A stretch of 64,000 nucleotides of DNA, taken from the NCBI RefSeq assembly GCF_003991905.1, contig NZ_RSCL01000001.1, forward strand, positions 62,001 through 126,000, given 5' to 3'. A program made the position numbers and the translations under genes. Under the pieces are notes generated by a model. It did not search any database. It saw only the letters and a list, made by a program, of their open reading frames with translations, and was not told the origin of the DNA. Shown piece by piece: positions 36,579-45,684 of this stretch; the stretch's first letter is position 1, and each line of letters opens with the position of its first letter. Origin of the DNA: Dulcicalothrix desertica PCC 7102 (lineage in GTDB: Bacteria > Cyanobacteriota > Cyanobacteriia > Cyanobacteriales > Nostocaceae).

Positions 36579-39077
36579 ATGGCTATTGAGAAACCAGATT
36601 GGTTAAGATTACAAAAAGCTTTGGCAATAGAAGCGGAACAAGGCTTCACCGACTTAGTAGGGAGGCAATACCGCTTCAGTGAATTTTTGTGCTTAACATT
36701 TGGTAAATTTCCTTCGGGAATACCAAGTGAAGAACGTGACCGTTGGCAACAACTAGCAGCCGAATATGCTGATTATTCAAGTCTTGATATTGCCTCACGC
36801 CAGAGTTTAGTCGCTCAAACTCGTCGCTACATCCATCAATTTATTTCTACTGAATCCGGGATGGAAGTTGAGAAAATTGCCACTCCAAAAATCTCAGTAT
36901 CAGAATCAAAACCAAACTATAAAACTCCAAACGCCAAATCTCCATTATCTCCCGAAATATCACGCCGACTTGCCCCAGCACTCAACCAAAAAATTAGCGA
37001 ATTATCCGAAATTGGTCCACGTCAAGCCGATAAATTAGCTCGGCTTGGTTTATATACCGTGCGTGACTTACTATATTATTTCCCACGCGACCACATCGAC
37101 TACGCGCGTCAAGTTCGCATCAACGAACTACAAGCCGGAGAAACAGTAACTATAGTGGCAACAATAAAAAGCTGTAGTTGTTTTACAAGTCCAAAAAATA
37201 AAAAATTAACAATATTAGAATTACAACTGCGCGACAACACCGGGCGCCTTAAAATTGGTCGTTTTTACGCAGGCGCCCGTTATTCGAGTCGAGCTTGGCA
37301 AGAAAGCATCAAGCGTCAATATGCAGCTGGTACAGTAGTAGCAGTATGTGGACTAGTAAAAGCAAGTAAATACGGTAAAACAATAGATAATCCAGAAATA
37401 GAAGTATTAGCCAATCCTGGTGATGAAATAGAATCTTTAACAATCGGACGAGTAGTACCAATATATGCCCTTACCGAAGGAGTTGTTGCATCTTTAGTTC
37501 GCCAAGCAGTAACAGCAGCAATGCCAGCAGCACAACTAATTAAAGACCCATTACCAAAAGGTTTGCGCGACAAATACAACTTAATGGAATTAAAAGATGC
37601 CATTAACAACATCCATTTTCCTCCTGATAGCGACTCATTAACAGGCGCCCGTCGTCGTTTAGTATTCGATGAATTTTACTACCTTCAACTAGGTTTACTT
37701 CAACGTCAGCACAAAGCCAAACAAATTCAAACTAGTGCAGTACTTGTTCCCAAAGGGCAACTCGTAGACGAATTTTATAAAATATTACCCTTTCAACTCA
37801 CAGGCGCCCAACAGCGAGTAATAAACGATATACTTGGCGACCTTCAAAAAACAGTACCAATGAATCGCTTAGTACAGGGTGACGTAGGTTCTGGTAAAAC
37901 AGTAGTAGCCGTAATAGCATTACTAGCAGCAATACAATCAGGATATCAAGGTGCATTAATGGCGCCAACCGAAGTATTAGCAGAACAACACTATCGTAAA
38001 CTAGTAAGCTGGTTTAACTTATTGCACCTTCCCGTCGAACTACTAACAGGTTCAACAAAGGCATCAAAACGGCGCCAAATCCACGCGCATCTCGAAACCG
38101 GAGAACTACCATTACTGGTAGGAACCCACGCCTTAATTCAAGACCCAGTAAACTTTAATCGTCTTGGTCTAGTAGTAATTGACGAGCAACACCGCTTCGG
38201 AGTCGAGCAACGCGCCAAACTACAGCAAAAAGGCGCCCAACCTCATGTATTAACAATGACCGCCACCCCCATTCCCCGTACCCTAGCACTAACTATTCAC
38301 GGGGACTTAGACGTAAGCCAAATAGACGAATTACCACCAGGACGCCAAGCCATTAAAACCACCGCACTAACATCAAGTCAGCGAGAAGATGCATATGATT
38401 TGATGCGTCGCGAAATAGCTCAAGGGCGCCAGGTATATGTAGTATTACCATTAGTAGAAGAATCAGAAAAACTCGATTTACGTTCCGCCGTAGAAGAACA
38501 TCAAAACTTACAAGAAGCTGTATTTCCAGACTTAAAAGTTGGGTTACTGCATGGACGCATGAGTTCAGCAGAAAAAGACGAAGCAATTACTAAATTTAGG
38601 GACGGAGAAACACAAATCTTAGTATCTACCACAGTTGTGGAAGTCGGTGTAGACGTACCCAATGCCACAGTAATGCTCGTTGAAAACGCCGAAAGATTTG
38701 GATTATCACAATTACACCAATTACGTGGTCGTGTCGGTAGAGGCGCCGCACAATCATATTGTTTATTAATGAGCAGTTCCAAAAGTGCCGATGCCCAACA
38801 ACGATTAAAAGTATTAGAACAATCACAAGACGGCTTTTTCATCTCAGAAATGGACATGCGTTTTCGTGGTCCCGGCGAAGTATTAGGAAGAAAACAATCA
38901 GGAGTAGCAGACTTCACCTTAGCAAGCTTAGTAGAAGACGAACAAATATTAATACTCGCACGTAATGCAGCAGAAAAAGTCATGGAAATAGACCCAACAT
39001 TAGACCGTTGGTTCTTAATGAAAGAAGAACTAAAATATCGACATGAGCGTTTAATGGGAGGCGCTATTTTAACTTAA
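36579..39077 (+). CDS. recG: ATP-dependent DNA helicase RecG
   Basis: Remodels stalled forks and branched DNA. 832 residues, longer than Escherichia coli RecG because of an N-terminal extension of about 120 residues, which is usual in cyanobacteria. The wedge/OB domain (about 140-280) includes GPRQADKLARLGLYTVRDLLYYFPRDH and TIVATIKS. Helicase motifs follow: MNRLVQGDVGSGKT (Walker A), APTEVLAEQH, DEQHRFGV (Walker B), MTATPIPRT, STTVVEVGVDVPNA, and LRGRVGRG near the end. The gene follows the acidic-repeat protein closely and shares its direction. Confidence 0.97.
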   Translation: MAIEKPDWLRLQKALAIEAEQGFTDLVGRQYRFSEFLCLTFGKFPSGIPSEERDRWQQLAAEYADYSSLDIASRQSLVAQTRRYIHQFISTESGMEVEKIATPKISVSESKPNYKTPNAKSPLSPEISRRLAPALNQKISELSEIGPRQADKLARLGLYTVRDLLYYFPRDHIDYARQVRINELQAGETVTIVATIKSCSCFTSPKNKKLTILELQLRDNTGRLKIGRFYAGARYSSRAWQESIKRQYAAGTVVAVCGLVKASKYGKTIDNPEIEVLANPGDEIESLTIGRVVPIYALTEGVVASLVRQAVTAAMPAAQLIKDPLPKGLRDKYNLMELKDAINNIHFPPDSDSLTGARRRLVFDEFYYLQLGLLQRQHKAKQIQTSAVLVPKGQLVDEFYKILPFQLTGAQQRVINDILGDLQKTVPMNRLVQGDVGSGKTVVAVIALLAAIQSGYQGALMAPTEVLAEQHYRKLVSWFNLLHLPVELLTGSTKASKRRQIHAHLETGELPLLVGTHALIQDPVNFNRLGLVVIDEQHRFGVEQRAKLQQKGAQPHVLTMTATPIPRTLALTIHGDLDVSQIDELPPGRQAIKTTALTSSQREDAYDLMRREIAQGRQVYVVLPLVEESEKLDLRSAVEEHQNLQEAVFPDLKVGLLHGRMSSAEKDEAITKFRDGETQILVSTTVVEVGVDVPNATVMLVENAERFGLSQLHQLRGRVGRGAAQSYCLLMSSSKSADAQQRLKVLEQSQDGFFISEMDMRFRGPGEVLGRKQSGVADFTLASLVEDEQILILARNAAEKVMEIDPTLDRWFLMKEELKYRHERLMGGAILT

Positions 39078-39080
39078 AAT

Positions 39081-39113
39081 TGTAGGTTGGGTGGAGGCTC
39101 GCATGAACCCAAC
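39081..39113. repeat. Family E repeat copy
   Basis: GTAGGTTGGGTGGAGGCTCG followed by ATGAACCCAACACCAACC lies right after the recG stop. It matches the hairpin at 22423-22502 but forms only a short internal stem (TTGGGT/ACCCAA). Confidence 0.75.
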
Positions 39114-39230
39114 ACCAACCATTACAAACAAAAAAAATAACCAAAATATAAATACAATAATTTCAAACTGAAACACTGTTAACGTAATATATTAGAGAAA
39201 ATTTTTAAGTGTGAGGCAGATAATTGCATA

Positions 39231-39662
39231 ATGGCAATTCCTTTTACATACCAAGAGATGAAGAAAGCTTGGCGTGAAAATTTGTCAGCTTCTGACAATA
39301 ATCAACGAACTAATGCTCACCGTTTGCTTTTGTTTTACGCAGTTGAATGTGGACTAAAAGCAGTTTTGATGAAGAGGCGTAAGATAACAAGAAGCGATTT
39401 ATGTGCAGAAATTGCTGCATACCAACATGATATCAACAAGCTACTAATCTGTTTGTCTGCAAAAACAGATTTAAGGCTACCAGAACAAATAAGTATGAAA
39501 CCTATCAAAACACAGAATGGCTATGATGAAAGAAAGTTTACTCCTGGGGATGTTAATCAGATGTGGCGATATGGCGGTAGCTGTTCACTTGCAGATGTAA
39601 CAGACCACGATATAGAAAACAAATTGCTAGAAATAGTAGAATGGATTGAGAGAGAACTATAA
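39231..39662 (+). CDS. Putative HEPN-like protein, partner of the MinD-like gene
   Basis: 143 residues, mostly helical and soluble. LLLFYAVECGLKAVLMKRRK (about 32-51) followed by HDINKLL (66-72) resembles the two-helix core of HEPN-type proteins, in which a Cys/Lys-containing helix precedes a His-Asp-Leu motif. A strict R-x4-x6-H RNase motif is not evident, so nuclease activity is unproven. The gene ends 5 bases before the MinD-like gene, so the two form one unit. The name rests on pattern recognition only. Confidence 0.5.
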   Translation: MAIPFTYQEMKKAWRENLSASDNNQRTNAHRLLLFYAVECGLKAVLMKRRKITRSDLCAEIAAYQHDINKLLICLSAKTDLRLPEQISMKPIKTQNGYDERKFTPGDVNQMWRYGGSCSLADVTDHDIENKLLEIVEWIEREL

Positions 39663-39667
39663 AAGTC

Positions 39668-41068
39668 ATGAAAAATTTAAGATTATTAACTTGGCTTGAT
39701 GTTAGAAGAACTATTTGTCGTAAAACGAATTATGGTACTAAATTACCAGAAGGAGTCGCTAGGATGGATAGTTTCTCCAACGCTTTGGAGATTGGCCTTG
39801 ATAGCGACAAAAATATAGATAGCGTTAAAAGCACTTTAAAAGAATGGTTTGGTGATTCGTACCAAGAAAACCAATCAATTATTCAGCTTGATTTAGGTAA
39901 TGAAAGTTTATCAGTGGAATTTTCCCCAGGAGAACAGTTACGTATAAAAGATAAGTATATACGCCCATTTTGGGACGAGATTACTTATATAGATGCGAAT
40001 TCAGCAATCAAATTGCCAGAACCATATCGTGAAAATCCAAATTTATTGGCATTTTATTCTTTTAATGATGGTGTTGAAAAAACAGTAAATTTAGTTGCTT
40101 ATCTTTTGGCATTACTAGATAAAGCAAAACAGCTAGATAATCAGATAAAAGTTTTAGTTATTGATGCTGCCTTAAATACACCTGGGTTAACTTATTGGAA
40201 CATTAATGAAACAGACAAATCATCAATTTCTTATATTAATTTTTTAGAACTTGTCCATTATTCTCCTGTTGATGAAGAGCAAACACTGTTATTTATTGCT
40301 CAAGAGCTTCAAAATTCTTCTAAACAAGAAGGAAAATCAACTGTATATTTTTTACCTGCATATATTAATGATGAACAACTATTAGACATTGAAATTTTAC
40401 CCGAACACATAATTACTTATCCTAATAAAGGTTGGGAATTAGGAGATTACATTCATAAATTAGGTCAAGCGGTTGGCGCCGACTATGTACTAATTGATTT
40501 AGGTTCTGGTCTGAACAAAATATCTAGCCCTATACTTTTAGATACCAGATTTCAGAGATTCCTAGTTACAACAATTAACGAACCATCAGTAGCGGGAACA
40601 GCACTATGTTTATCGCAGATGAAGAAAGTGGCGCCTAAAACAAGCAATAACGACAAATATTATGACCCATCCGTAATTCTGAGTATGCTAACACCAGAAA
40701 TAATAGCATCACCAGCATATAAGGAGGTATTACAACGTTTCCAATCTGCTTACATACAATCAGAACAACAAAATAATTCCACAATGCTAGAAATAGCAGA
40801 AACATATTTGGCGCCTGAGCTACTTTATATAGATAATTGGGAAGACGCTAGCTCAAAACTTGCCTCAACTTCAATACTTGAAAATGCTGCAAATTGGGCA
40901 AATAAGCAAGTAGATTTTAATAAAATTATTCTTGAAAACTTAGACCCAGTTGTGATTGAAAAGCTCCAAGTCCGTGCAACTCGCCAAGGTAGGAACCTTT
41001 TAGAAGAGCTAAAGGTGATTGTTGAAGAAGCTCTACAAGAGGAAACTATATCACTTGAGAGCAAGTAG
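39668..41068 (+). CDS. MinD/ParA-like ATPase variant fused to a ribbon-helix-helix domain
   Basis: 466 residues. An N-terminal region (1-120; TWLDVRRTICRKTN) precedes a MinD-like domain. Its P-loop is degenerate: AFYSFNDGVEKTVNLVAYL, where relatives read F-S-F-K-G-G-V-G-R-T. Yet VLVIDAALNTPGLT (162-175) and VLIDLGSGLN still match the fold, so ATP hydrolysis is doubtful. The C-terminus (about 422-460; ILENLDPVVIEKLQVRATRQGRN-type, shown in part) matches FitA/Arc-like ribbon-helix-helix antitoxin domains. A MinD-type switch fused to an antitoxin-like DNA-binding domain, behind a HEPN-like gene, suggests a toxin-antitoxin or defence unit. Confidence 0.6.
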   Translation: MKNLRLLTWLDVRRTICRKTNYGTKLPEGVARMDSFSNALEIGLDSDKNIDSVKSTLKEWFGDSYQENQSIIQLDLGNESLSVEFSPGEQLRIKDKYIRPFWDEITYIDANSAIKLPEPYRENPNLLAFYSFNDGVEKTVNLVAYLLALLDKAKQLDNQIKVLVIDAALNTPGLTYWNINETDKSSISYINFLELVHYSPVDEEQTLLFIAQELQNSSKQEGKSTVYFLPAYINDEQLLDIEILPEHIITYPNKGWELGDYIHKLGQAVGADYVLIDLGSGLNKISSPILLDTRFQRFLVTTINEPSVAGTALCLSQMKKVAPKTSNNDKYYDPSVILSMLTPEIIASPAYKEVLQRFQSAYIQSEQQNNSTMLEIAETYLAPELLYIDNWEDASSKLASTSILENAANWANKQVDFNKIILENLDPVVIEKLQVRATRQGRNLLEELKVIVEEALQEETISLESK

Positions 41069-41097
41069 AAAATTTGCCGTAAAGGTAGAAATCCTTT

Positions 41098-41772
41098 TTA
41101 ATACCAGCTTAAACACTCAGGTAGCTCACAAAATGCATATTCTAGGTGAATTACTCGGCGATGTTTAGGATTTTTAGCTTTTAACGAAGAGTGTAGAATT
41201 AGTGGACTCATTATTAATGCGTCACCAGCTTCTACATTACAGGTAACATATTTTTCTTTTGCGGTAATATCACGAATTTCATCTGGCGTTAATATTCCAA
41301 GCAGATGAGATTTTGGAATTACTCGCAAGGCACCATTTTCTGCATCAGCATCATCTAAATGAATTCGTACAGTTATTATACTTTCCATAATTTCAACTGG
41401 TGGTTGTACATGAACAACTCCTTGTTTTATAGACCAAGGTTCATAACCAGGTATATTAACTTTTTCTTTGACTGCAATTGTTTTATCTTGATGCCAAGCT
41501 ACACTCCAATTTGCTTCACTAGTTTTATCAAAATATAGTGCCCGTACTAACTGGAAATTTATGTTTAACAATATTGGTAGATTATCTATAATTTTTGAAG
41601 AATAAGCTAAGTCAGAAATTATAGGTATTGTCTCTTGCAAAAGTCTAGCCCCATGCAATGAGTCAGGCTGAATACTTTTAGATATTTCGCTTTTCCAATA
41701 TTCAACTTCTTGCTCAGAAATAACTTGTTTGATTATGGTATATCCCTGTTGTAGAAAATTAACACGGCTCAT
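41098..41772 (-). CDS. Phytanoyl-CoA dioxygenase (PhyH) family protein
   Basis: 224 residues of the non-haem Fe(II)/2-oxoglutarate oxygenase fold. It starts FLQQGYTIIKQVISEQEVEYW. The iron-binding His and Asp are in WHQDKT, and the distal His is in LILHSSLKAKN, followed by the RRVIHLEYA strand, whose Arg would bind 2-oxoglutarate. LRVIPKSHLLG is also typical. The substrate is unknown. The gene is convergent with the MinD-like gene and separated by 29 bases. Confidence 0.9.
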   Translation of the reverse strand: MSRVNFLQQGYTIIKQVISEQEVEYWKSEISKSIQPDSLHGARLLQETIPIISDLAYSSKIIDNLPILLNINFQLVRALYFDKTSEANWSVAWHQDKTIAVKEKVNIPGYEPWSIKQGVVHVQPPVEIMESIITVRIHLDDADAENGALRVIPKSHLLGILTPDEIRDITAKEKYVTCNVEAGDALIMSPLILHSSLKAKNPKHRRVIHLEYAFCELPECLSWY

Positions 41773-41815
41773 TTTAACGTTTTGATTACCTGATTATTGG
41801 CGAAAGTATTATTTA

Positions 41816-42331
41816 TCAACGTTCCTCAGCTTTTTCAACCGAGTTTTCGTCTAACGCTAAAGTTAATTCTAAAGGCGCCCGTGATGGATATGATTTTACT
41901 ACTTGCCTGTAGACATCATAGTTGGTAGGTAGTGTCCTTCGTTGGGCGCCTGCTTCATACGTTATTTCGTACTTTACAGATTTTAATAATTCAGGGGTAC
42001 TTGCCTCTCGTTCCTTCCCTTTCCGTTGTTCTATTTCATCAACAGTTGGTCGTTTTGGCAAAGCTGCCCACCACAAACCTTTGTCATCGGGGCCTGTAAC
42101 CGCTCCATCTGGTTTTAAGCCATTGCGATTAAGTAGAGAAGTAGTAGCAAAAGTTTCATAGCGCGGTAATTTTGCTGTAGTTAAATTATCAGCATATTTA
42201 ACTTGCCATGTATAACTAGTAAGGGCTGTGGCTTCATACTGGTTAACAGTTAAGGTACTGCAACTGGTGAGTATAATTAGTACAGTTACTGCTAGGAAGG
42301 GAAATATTAACGGGTGCCATTTAACACGCAT
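41816..42331 (-). CDS. Putative lipoprotein
   Basis: 171 residues from ATG 42331; the frame start at 42373 lies inside the higA 3' region. A signal sequence (KWHPLIFPFLAVTVLIILTSC) ends in the lipobox LTSC, so the mature protein would start at a lipidated Cys about residue 24. The mature part is polar with TSYTWQVKYADNLTTAKLPRY and no catalytic motif. It is probably anchored in a membrane facing the periplasm. No family is recognised. The start is 11 bases from the higA stop on the same strand. Confidence 0.75.
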   Translation of the reverse strand: MRVKWHPLIFPFLAVTVLIILTSCSTLTVNQYEATALTSYTWQVKYADNLTTAKLPRYETFATTSLLNRNGLKPDGAVTGPDDKGLWWAALPKRPTVDEIEQRKGKEREASTPELLKSVKYEITYEAGAQRRTLPTNYDVYRQVVKSYPSRAPLELTLALDENSVEKAEER

Positions 42332-42342
42332 TACTTTATTAC

Positions 42343-42762
42343 CTACTTCCAAAAATCCTCTGGTTTGAGGCAAAGTCCAGAGTTTAACGAATTAAAAAAT
42401 TTAGCCAAAGACTCTGCTTGAGTTTCATTAACTCCTCGTTGACCGCTGAGTACTTCCTTTACAATATCAGTAGAACCAAATATGCCAACTAAAGAAGTTG
42501 GCACCACATCAAACTCGTGCATAAGTGATTCCAAAGTTGCGGCAAGTGTCGGTTCACCCATCGGATAATGTTTTTGTTCGTAAACCTCAATCAGAAGAAC
42601 CAGCAGTTTAAGCAGAGTTGTTTCAGCATTCGTTAGCTCACCAGACATCATTCCTTCTACTATCGCCAAAGCCTCCTTATACTCATCATCAGTTGTTATT
42701 GGCTTAGGCTGGTATTGAATTAACAGGTCTGTATAAGTTTTTTGATTAGAAGTAAGGGTCAT
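42343..42762 (-). CDS. higA: HigA-type antitoxin
   Basis: 139 residues from ATG 42762. The N-terminal half has YQPKPITTDDEYKEALAIVEGMM and LLKLLVLLIEVYEQKHYPM, the usual HigA-like opening. The C-terminal half is a helix-turn-helix: LVGIFGSTDIVKEVLSGQRGVNETQAESLAKFF. It follows higB with a 17-base overlap, the toxin-first order typical of HigBA. It should neutralise HigB and repress the operon. Confidence 0.88.
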   Translation of the reverse strand: MTLTSNQKTYTDLLIQYQPKPITTDDEYKEALAIVEGMMSGELTNAETTLLKLLVLLIEVYEQKHYPMGEPTLAATLESLMHEFDVVPTSLVGIFGSTDIVKEVLSGQRGVNETQAESLAKFFNSLNSGLCLKPEDFWK

Positions 42763-43045
42763 CTTTCCAATTCTCCTTATCGTATTCAGCATGAGTCAGA
42801 ATATATTTAATATAAATTATTTGTTCTAAATATCTAATATCAACAATTAAACGATAGTTATTACCTTTTATGTTAAATACAGTAAAGTTACCAACAGCTT
42901 CTGCCTTCGGATATTTTTGCTGAACATCTAGTAAGTCATACCATCTAGCTTTGGAGACAAATTTATACCATTCATTAAGAGCATCTTCAGAGTCAGCGTG
43001 CTGAACCCAGAATTCGCGCAACTTGGCTTTACTAATTACGTGCAT
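42746..43045 (-). CDS. higB: HigB-type mRNA interferase toxin
   Basis: 99 residues. The HigB-like pattern is complete: HVISKAKLREFWVQHADSEDAL, WYKFVSKARWYDLLDVQQKYPKA, VFNIKGNNYRLIV and YIKYILTHAEYDKENWK, with the RLIV strand and the terminal His/Tyr/Asp region of the RelE fold. It is expected to cut ribosome-bound mRNA. It forms a pair with the downstream antitoxin. Confidence 0.9.
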   Translation of the reverse strand: MHVISKAKLREFWVQHADSEDALNEWYKFVSKARWYDLLDVQQKYPKAEAVGNFTVFNIKGNNYRLIVDIRYLEQIIYIKYILTHAEYDKENWKDDPYF

Positions 43046-43137
43046 CCCTAAGAAAACAAATTTGTAATAATTATAGCATTCATTGAAACAAAAAGGTCAC
43101 GTCTGTACTATTGTTTATTCACATTTATGGTCAGATT

Positions 43138-43461
43138 TTAACTTCCTGCTGGGTCTGGTCTACCAATACCTAATTCTCTAAATTTAGTTTTTACATCATT
43201 CCATTCAGTGCCGCAGTAGTAGTATTTTTTATCTAAGATATTTGCTATGTAGTAACCTTGCTGTCCACCAAAATGGCGCCGTAATTCAGCGGCAATATTT
43301 TCCATTGATGTATCAAATAGGGAAAATAAGTCCTCCATCTCCAGATTAGGAGCATTAAACCAATTTACAAACGGTTGACCTTCCTTAAACGCCCAGATTT
43401 TCCCGCGACGCTCAATTATACGATAGTAAACTGGACGAACAATAGTCTCTGAATCTAACAT
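43138..43461 (-). CDS. Hypothetical protein, function unknown
   Basis: 107 residues from ATG 43461. The first part (VRPVYYRIIERRGKIWAFKEGQPFVNWFN) is basic and aromatic. The rest (IAAELRRHFGGQQGYYIANILDKKYYYCGT) looks globular. No membrane segment, signal peptide or known motif is seen. It lies in a run of small minus-strand genes beside higBA. Confidence 0.6.
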   Translation of the reverse strand: MLDSETIVRPVYYRIIERRGKIWAFKEGQPFVNWFNAPNLEMEDLFSLFDTSMENIAAELRRHFGGQQGYYIANILDKKYYYCGTEWNDVKTKFRELGIGRPDPAGS

Positions 43462-43529
43462 AGTAATTAGAATATTAATTGTTGCAGGAAATAGCCAAGC
43501 TTGGGCAAGAAGCAAGGCTACTTATTTAA

Positions 43530-43721
43530 TTAGTTGTCAGGATGGGAATTGTTTTGCGGTTCGTCCGCTATATCGTCCAAATCCCTTTTGACATCTTCGG
43601 AGTCAACGAGGTATTTTTCTCCAGATACTTTATCGTCTTTTTCCCATTTCTGAAGAATAAGCCGAATAAAAACTTTAACTGGATTCCAAAAACCTCGATG
43701 TCCGTTACCATTGTTGTTCAA
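43530..43721 (-). CDS. Small hypothetical protein with TTG start
   Basis: 63 residues. TTG 43721 is chosen because AGGAGG lies 7 bases upstream; the ATG at 43748 would place that Shine-Dalgarno inside the gene. The peptide starts with an Asn/Gly-rich MNNNGNGHRGFWNP, has an amphipathic middle (VKVFIRLILQKWEK) and an acidic end. The function is unknown. Confidence 0.6.
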   Translation of the reverse strand: MNNNGNGHRGFWNPVKVFIRLILQKWEKDDKVSGEKYLVDSEDVKRDLDDIADEPQNNSHPDN

Positions 43722-43818
43722 TAAATAACCTCCTTTTTGTAATTTCACGAGAAGGGGGATTTTTTTATCCCCAATATTTGTTTTACACCATTTATTATAA
43801 TAAAATTAACCATTTATG

Positions 43819-44013
43819 CTAATTTTTATTGACTTTTATAGTTGCTATTAATATTAAATTTCCCTCAGCTATAGCATCAAGTAATTGTCCTGTTGAACCC
43901 TCTCCACCGTGTACATATCCCAGCACATAAGCAATTTCTTTAAGCTTATCTCCAGTGTAAGGCGCCACTCGTGCATGAAGATTTGTTCTATCTAATTTCT
44001 TTCTGCCTGCCAT
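43819..44013 (-). CDS. Small basic conserved protein, possible DNA-binding
   Basis: 64 residues. MAGRKKLDRTNLHARVAPYTGDKLKEIAYVLGYV resembles short ribbon-helix-helix-like proteins, with a basic start, a strand and two helices. GEGSTGQLLDAIAEGNL follows. Such peptides occur in several cyanobacteria with no assigned role. It is the first of three minus-strand small genes leading into higBA. Confidence 0.6.
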   Translation of the reverse strand: MAGRKKLDRTNLHARVAPYTGDKLKEIAYVLGYVHGGEGSTGQLLDAIAEGNLILIATIKVNKN

Positions 44014-44094
44014 AAATGCTAACCATAATTACTCAAAAGTGATTTACATAAATTAAGATAATAGCGTTTCATATCATTAAATTTTGTGGGTCAT

Positions 44095-44260
44095 ATATCT
44101 TAATAATTCCTCCTTTGTGCGCTTTGTACCTTTGCGGTTTATTCCTCATCTCTCTGTGGACTCTGTGTCTCTGTGGTAAAAATAAACACGTGACTGCACA
44201 GGCGAGGACGCCTATGCTACAAGAGATGCGCTATGGTTGGGTGTAGCTCGTTTACAATTG
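44095..44260. repeat. Composite repeat (CTCTGTG block, family D, family E half)
   Basis: GACTCTGTGTCTCTGTGGTA is followed by AAAATAAACACGTGACT, then GCACAGGCGAGGACGCCTAT and GCTACAAGAG, then GGTTGGGTGTAGCTCG. The first two modules recur in the same order at 23.44 and 47.09 kb. Confidence 0.75.
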
Positions 44261-44297
44261 TTTACATAATCGAACAAGGCATCCTATACTCTCAGCA

Positions 44298-45542
44298 ATG
44301 AATATTTCACTTCCGGCAAACAACCAAATCCCATCACAAGTGTGGGTACAAACAATTGGACGCGGACTTTATCAACTTGGCTCGGCGGTGTTACTGTTTT
44401 ACATGCCAATTGTTTTTGTTAACTACGGTAATTTATCAGCTACCGAAGTTGGACTCGCGGTTGGTGGTGGTTCGGTGGCAGGGTTTCTTGGCAACCTTTT
44501 GGGTGGAGTTCTCACAGACTCTCCGAAATTTGGACGCAAGCGAACTTTACTTGCATCGTCTACATTTGCGGTGATTACATGTGCTATAGCGGTATTTACT
44601 TCGACTTTTACTTTACTACTGGTAACTAATATAGTTTTTGGGTTTAGTACGGGTTTGTACTGGACTGCCGCAGATTCTTCGGTAATGGATGTCACAACTC
44701 CTGAACAACGGCAAGGCGCCTTTTCATTATTAGGTGTAGCAGATAACGTTGGTTTTGCTGCTGGGACGTTTGGTGGCGGAGTGTTGCTTAAATTACTTCA
44801 TCCTGAAAAATTGCTATTTGCAGCAGGTGGAATTACATTTTTGATTTTGCTGCTATTATTCGCTGTGGCAATGAAAGAAACTCGCTCCGAAAGTCAGGGA
44901 GAAACCCATAATATCCAGAAAGGTTGGAAAACAGCGTTAACCGACGCGCGCTTAATGATTTATCTATTAGTCAATACCTTATTTATTACTTACATTGCCC
45001 TAGTCGGTGGTAACTTACCCTTATACTTTGTCAACTTTGGTGGTACATCAGATGCGACTGTTGCCAACTTATTTACTATTGGATATGTTGGGTTAGGCGC
45101 CTTATTACAAGTACCAGTAGTCAAAGCAATTAGTAAATTGAGCTATTTAACTTCACTCTCTATATCAATGGCAATTTGGGGTGTAGGTTTTGCCTTAGTA
45201 TGGGTTTTAGGCTACTTCGCTGATATGGGTGAAGCTTACGAATTAGGAATATTTGCAGTATTCGCCATAGCAAGCATTATCTATAAACCTACCTCAAGCG
45301 CATGGATTTCTGAACTGGCGCCTGCGTCATTACGGGGAGTTTACACCGCAATAGCCTATCAATGCTGGACAATAGGATACGTAGTCGGGCCCATCGTTGG
45401 AGGTTGGGCAGTAGACCAGTCACGCACCGTTGCCCAAAACGCATGGTTAGCAATAGCATTAAGTACCCTCTCAGGACTACTTATCCTACAAATCTTAAAC
45501 AAACAAAATACAGCAACATCCAAACAGGAACCCATAGGATAG
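44298..45542 (+). CDS. Major facilitator superfamily transporter
   Basis: 414 residues with 12 predicted membrane helices in two halves, separated by a cytosolic loop (ETRSESQGETHNIQKGWK, about 195-215). The motif A equivalent lies between helices 2 and 3 (GGVLTDSPKFGRKRTLLA). The substrate cannot be told. Family D/E repeats lie on both sides, and neighbouring genes give no hint of pathway. Confidence 0.9.
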   Translation: MNISLPANNQIPSQVWVQTIGRGLYQLGSAVLLFYMPIVFVNYGNLSATEVGLAVGGGSVAGFLGNLLGGVLTDSPKFGRKRTLLASSTFAVITCAIAVFTSTFTLLLVTNIVFGFSTGLYWTAADSSVMDVTTPEQRQGAFSLLGVADNVGFAAGTFGGGVLLKLLHPEKLLFAAGGITFLILLLLFAVAMKETRSESQGETHNIQKGWKTALTDARLMIYLLVNTLFITYIALVGGNLPLYFVNFGGTSDATVANLFTIGYVGLGALLQVPVVKAISKLSYLTSLSISMAIWGVGFALVWVLGYFADMGEAYELGIFAVFAIASIIYKPTSSAWISELAPASLRGVYTAIAYQCWTIGYVVGPIVGGWAVDQSRTVAQNAWLAIALSTLSGLLILQILNKQNTATSKQEPIG

Positions 45543-45544
45543 AC

Positions 45545-45575
45545 TCTTGTGGAGCGGGCATCCCTGCCTGCCTCA
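45545..45575. repeat. Family D half-repeat after the MFS gene
   Basis: CTTGTGGAGCGGGCATCCCT followed by GCCTGCCTC lies 3 bases past the MFS stop codon, again at a gene 3' end. Confidence 0.75.
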
Positions 45576-45684
45576 AAAACTCCTCCATTTAAAGCTAAAA
45601 TTATCTATCATAACTAGTAATTATGCTTACCCACAGGCGCCCATATAACCTGTTGGCCAGCACTGCATAGAGAGGAGATTCACT

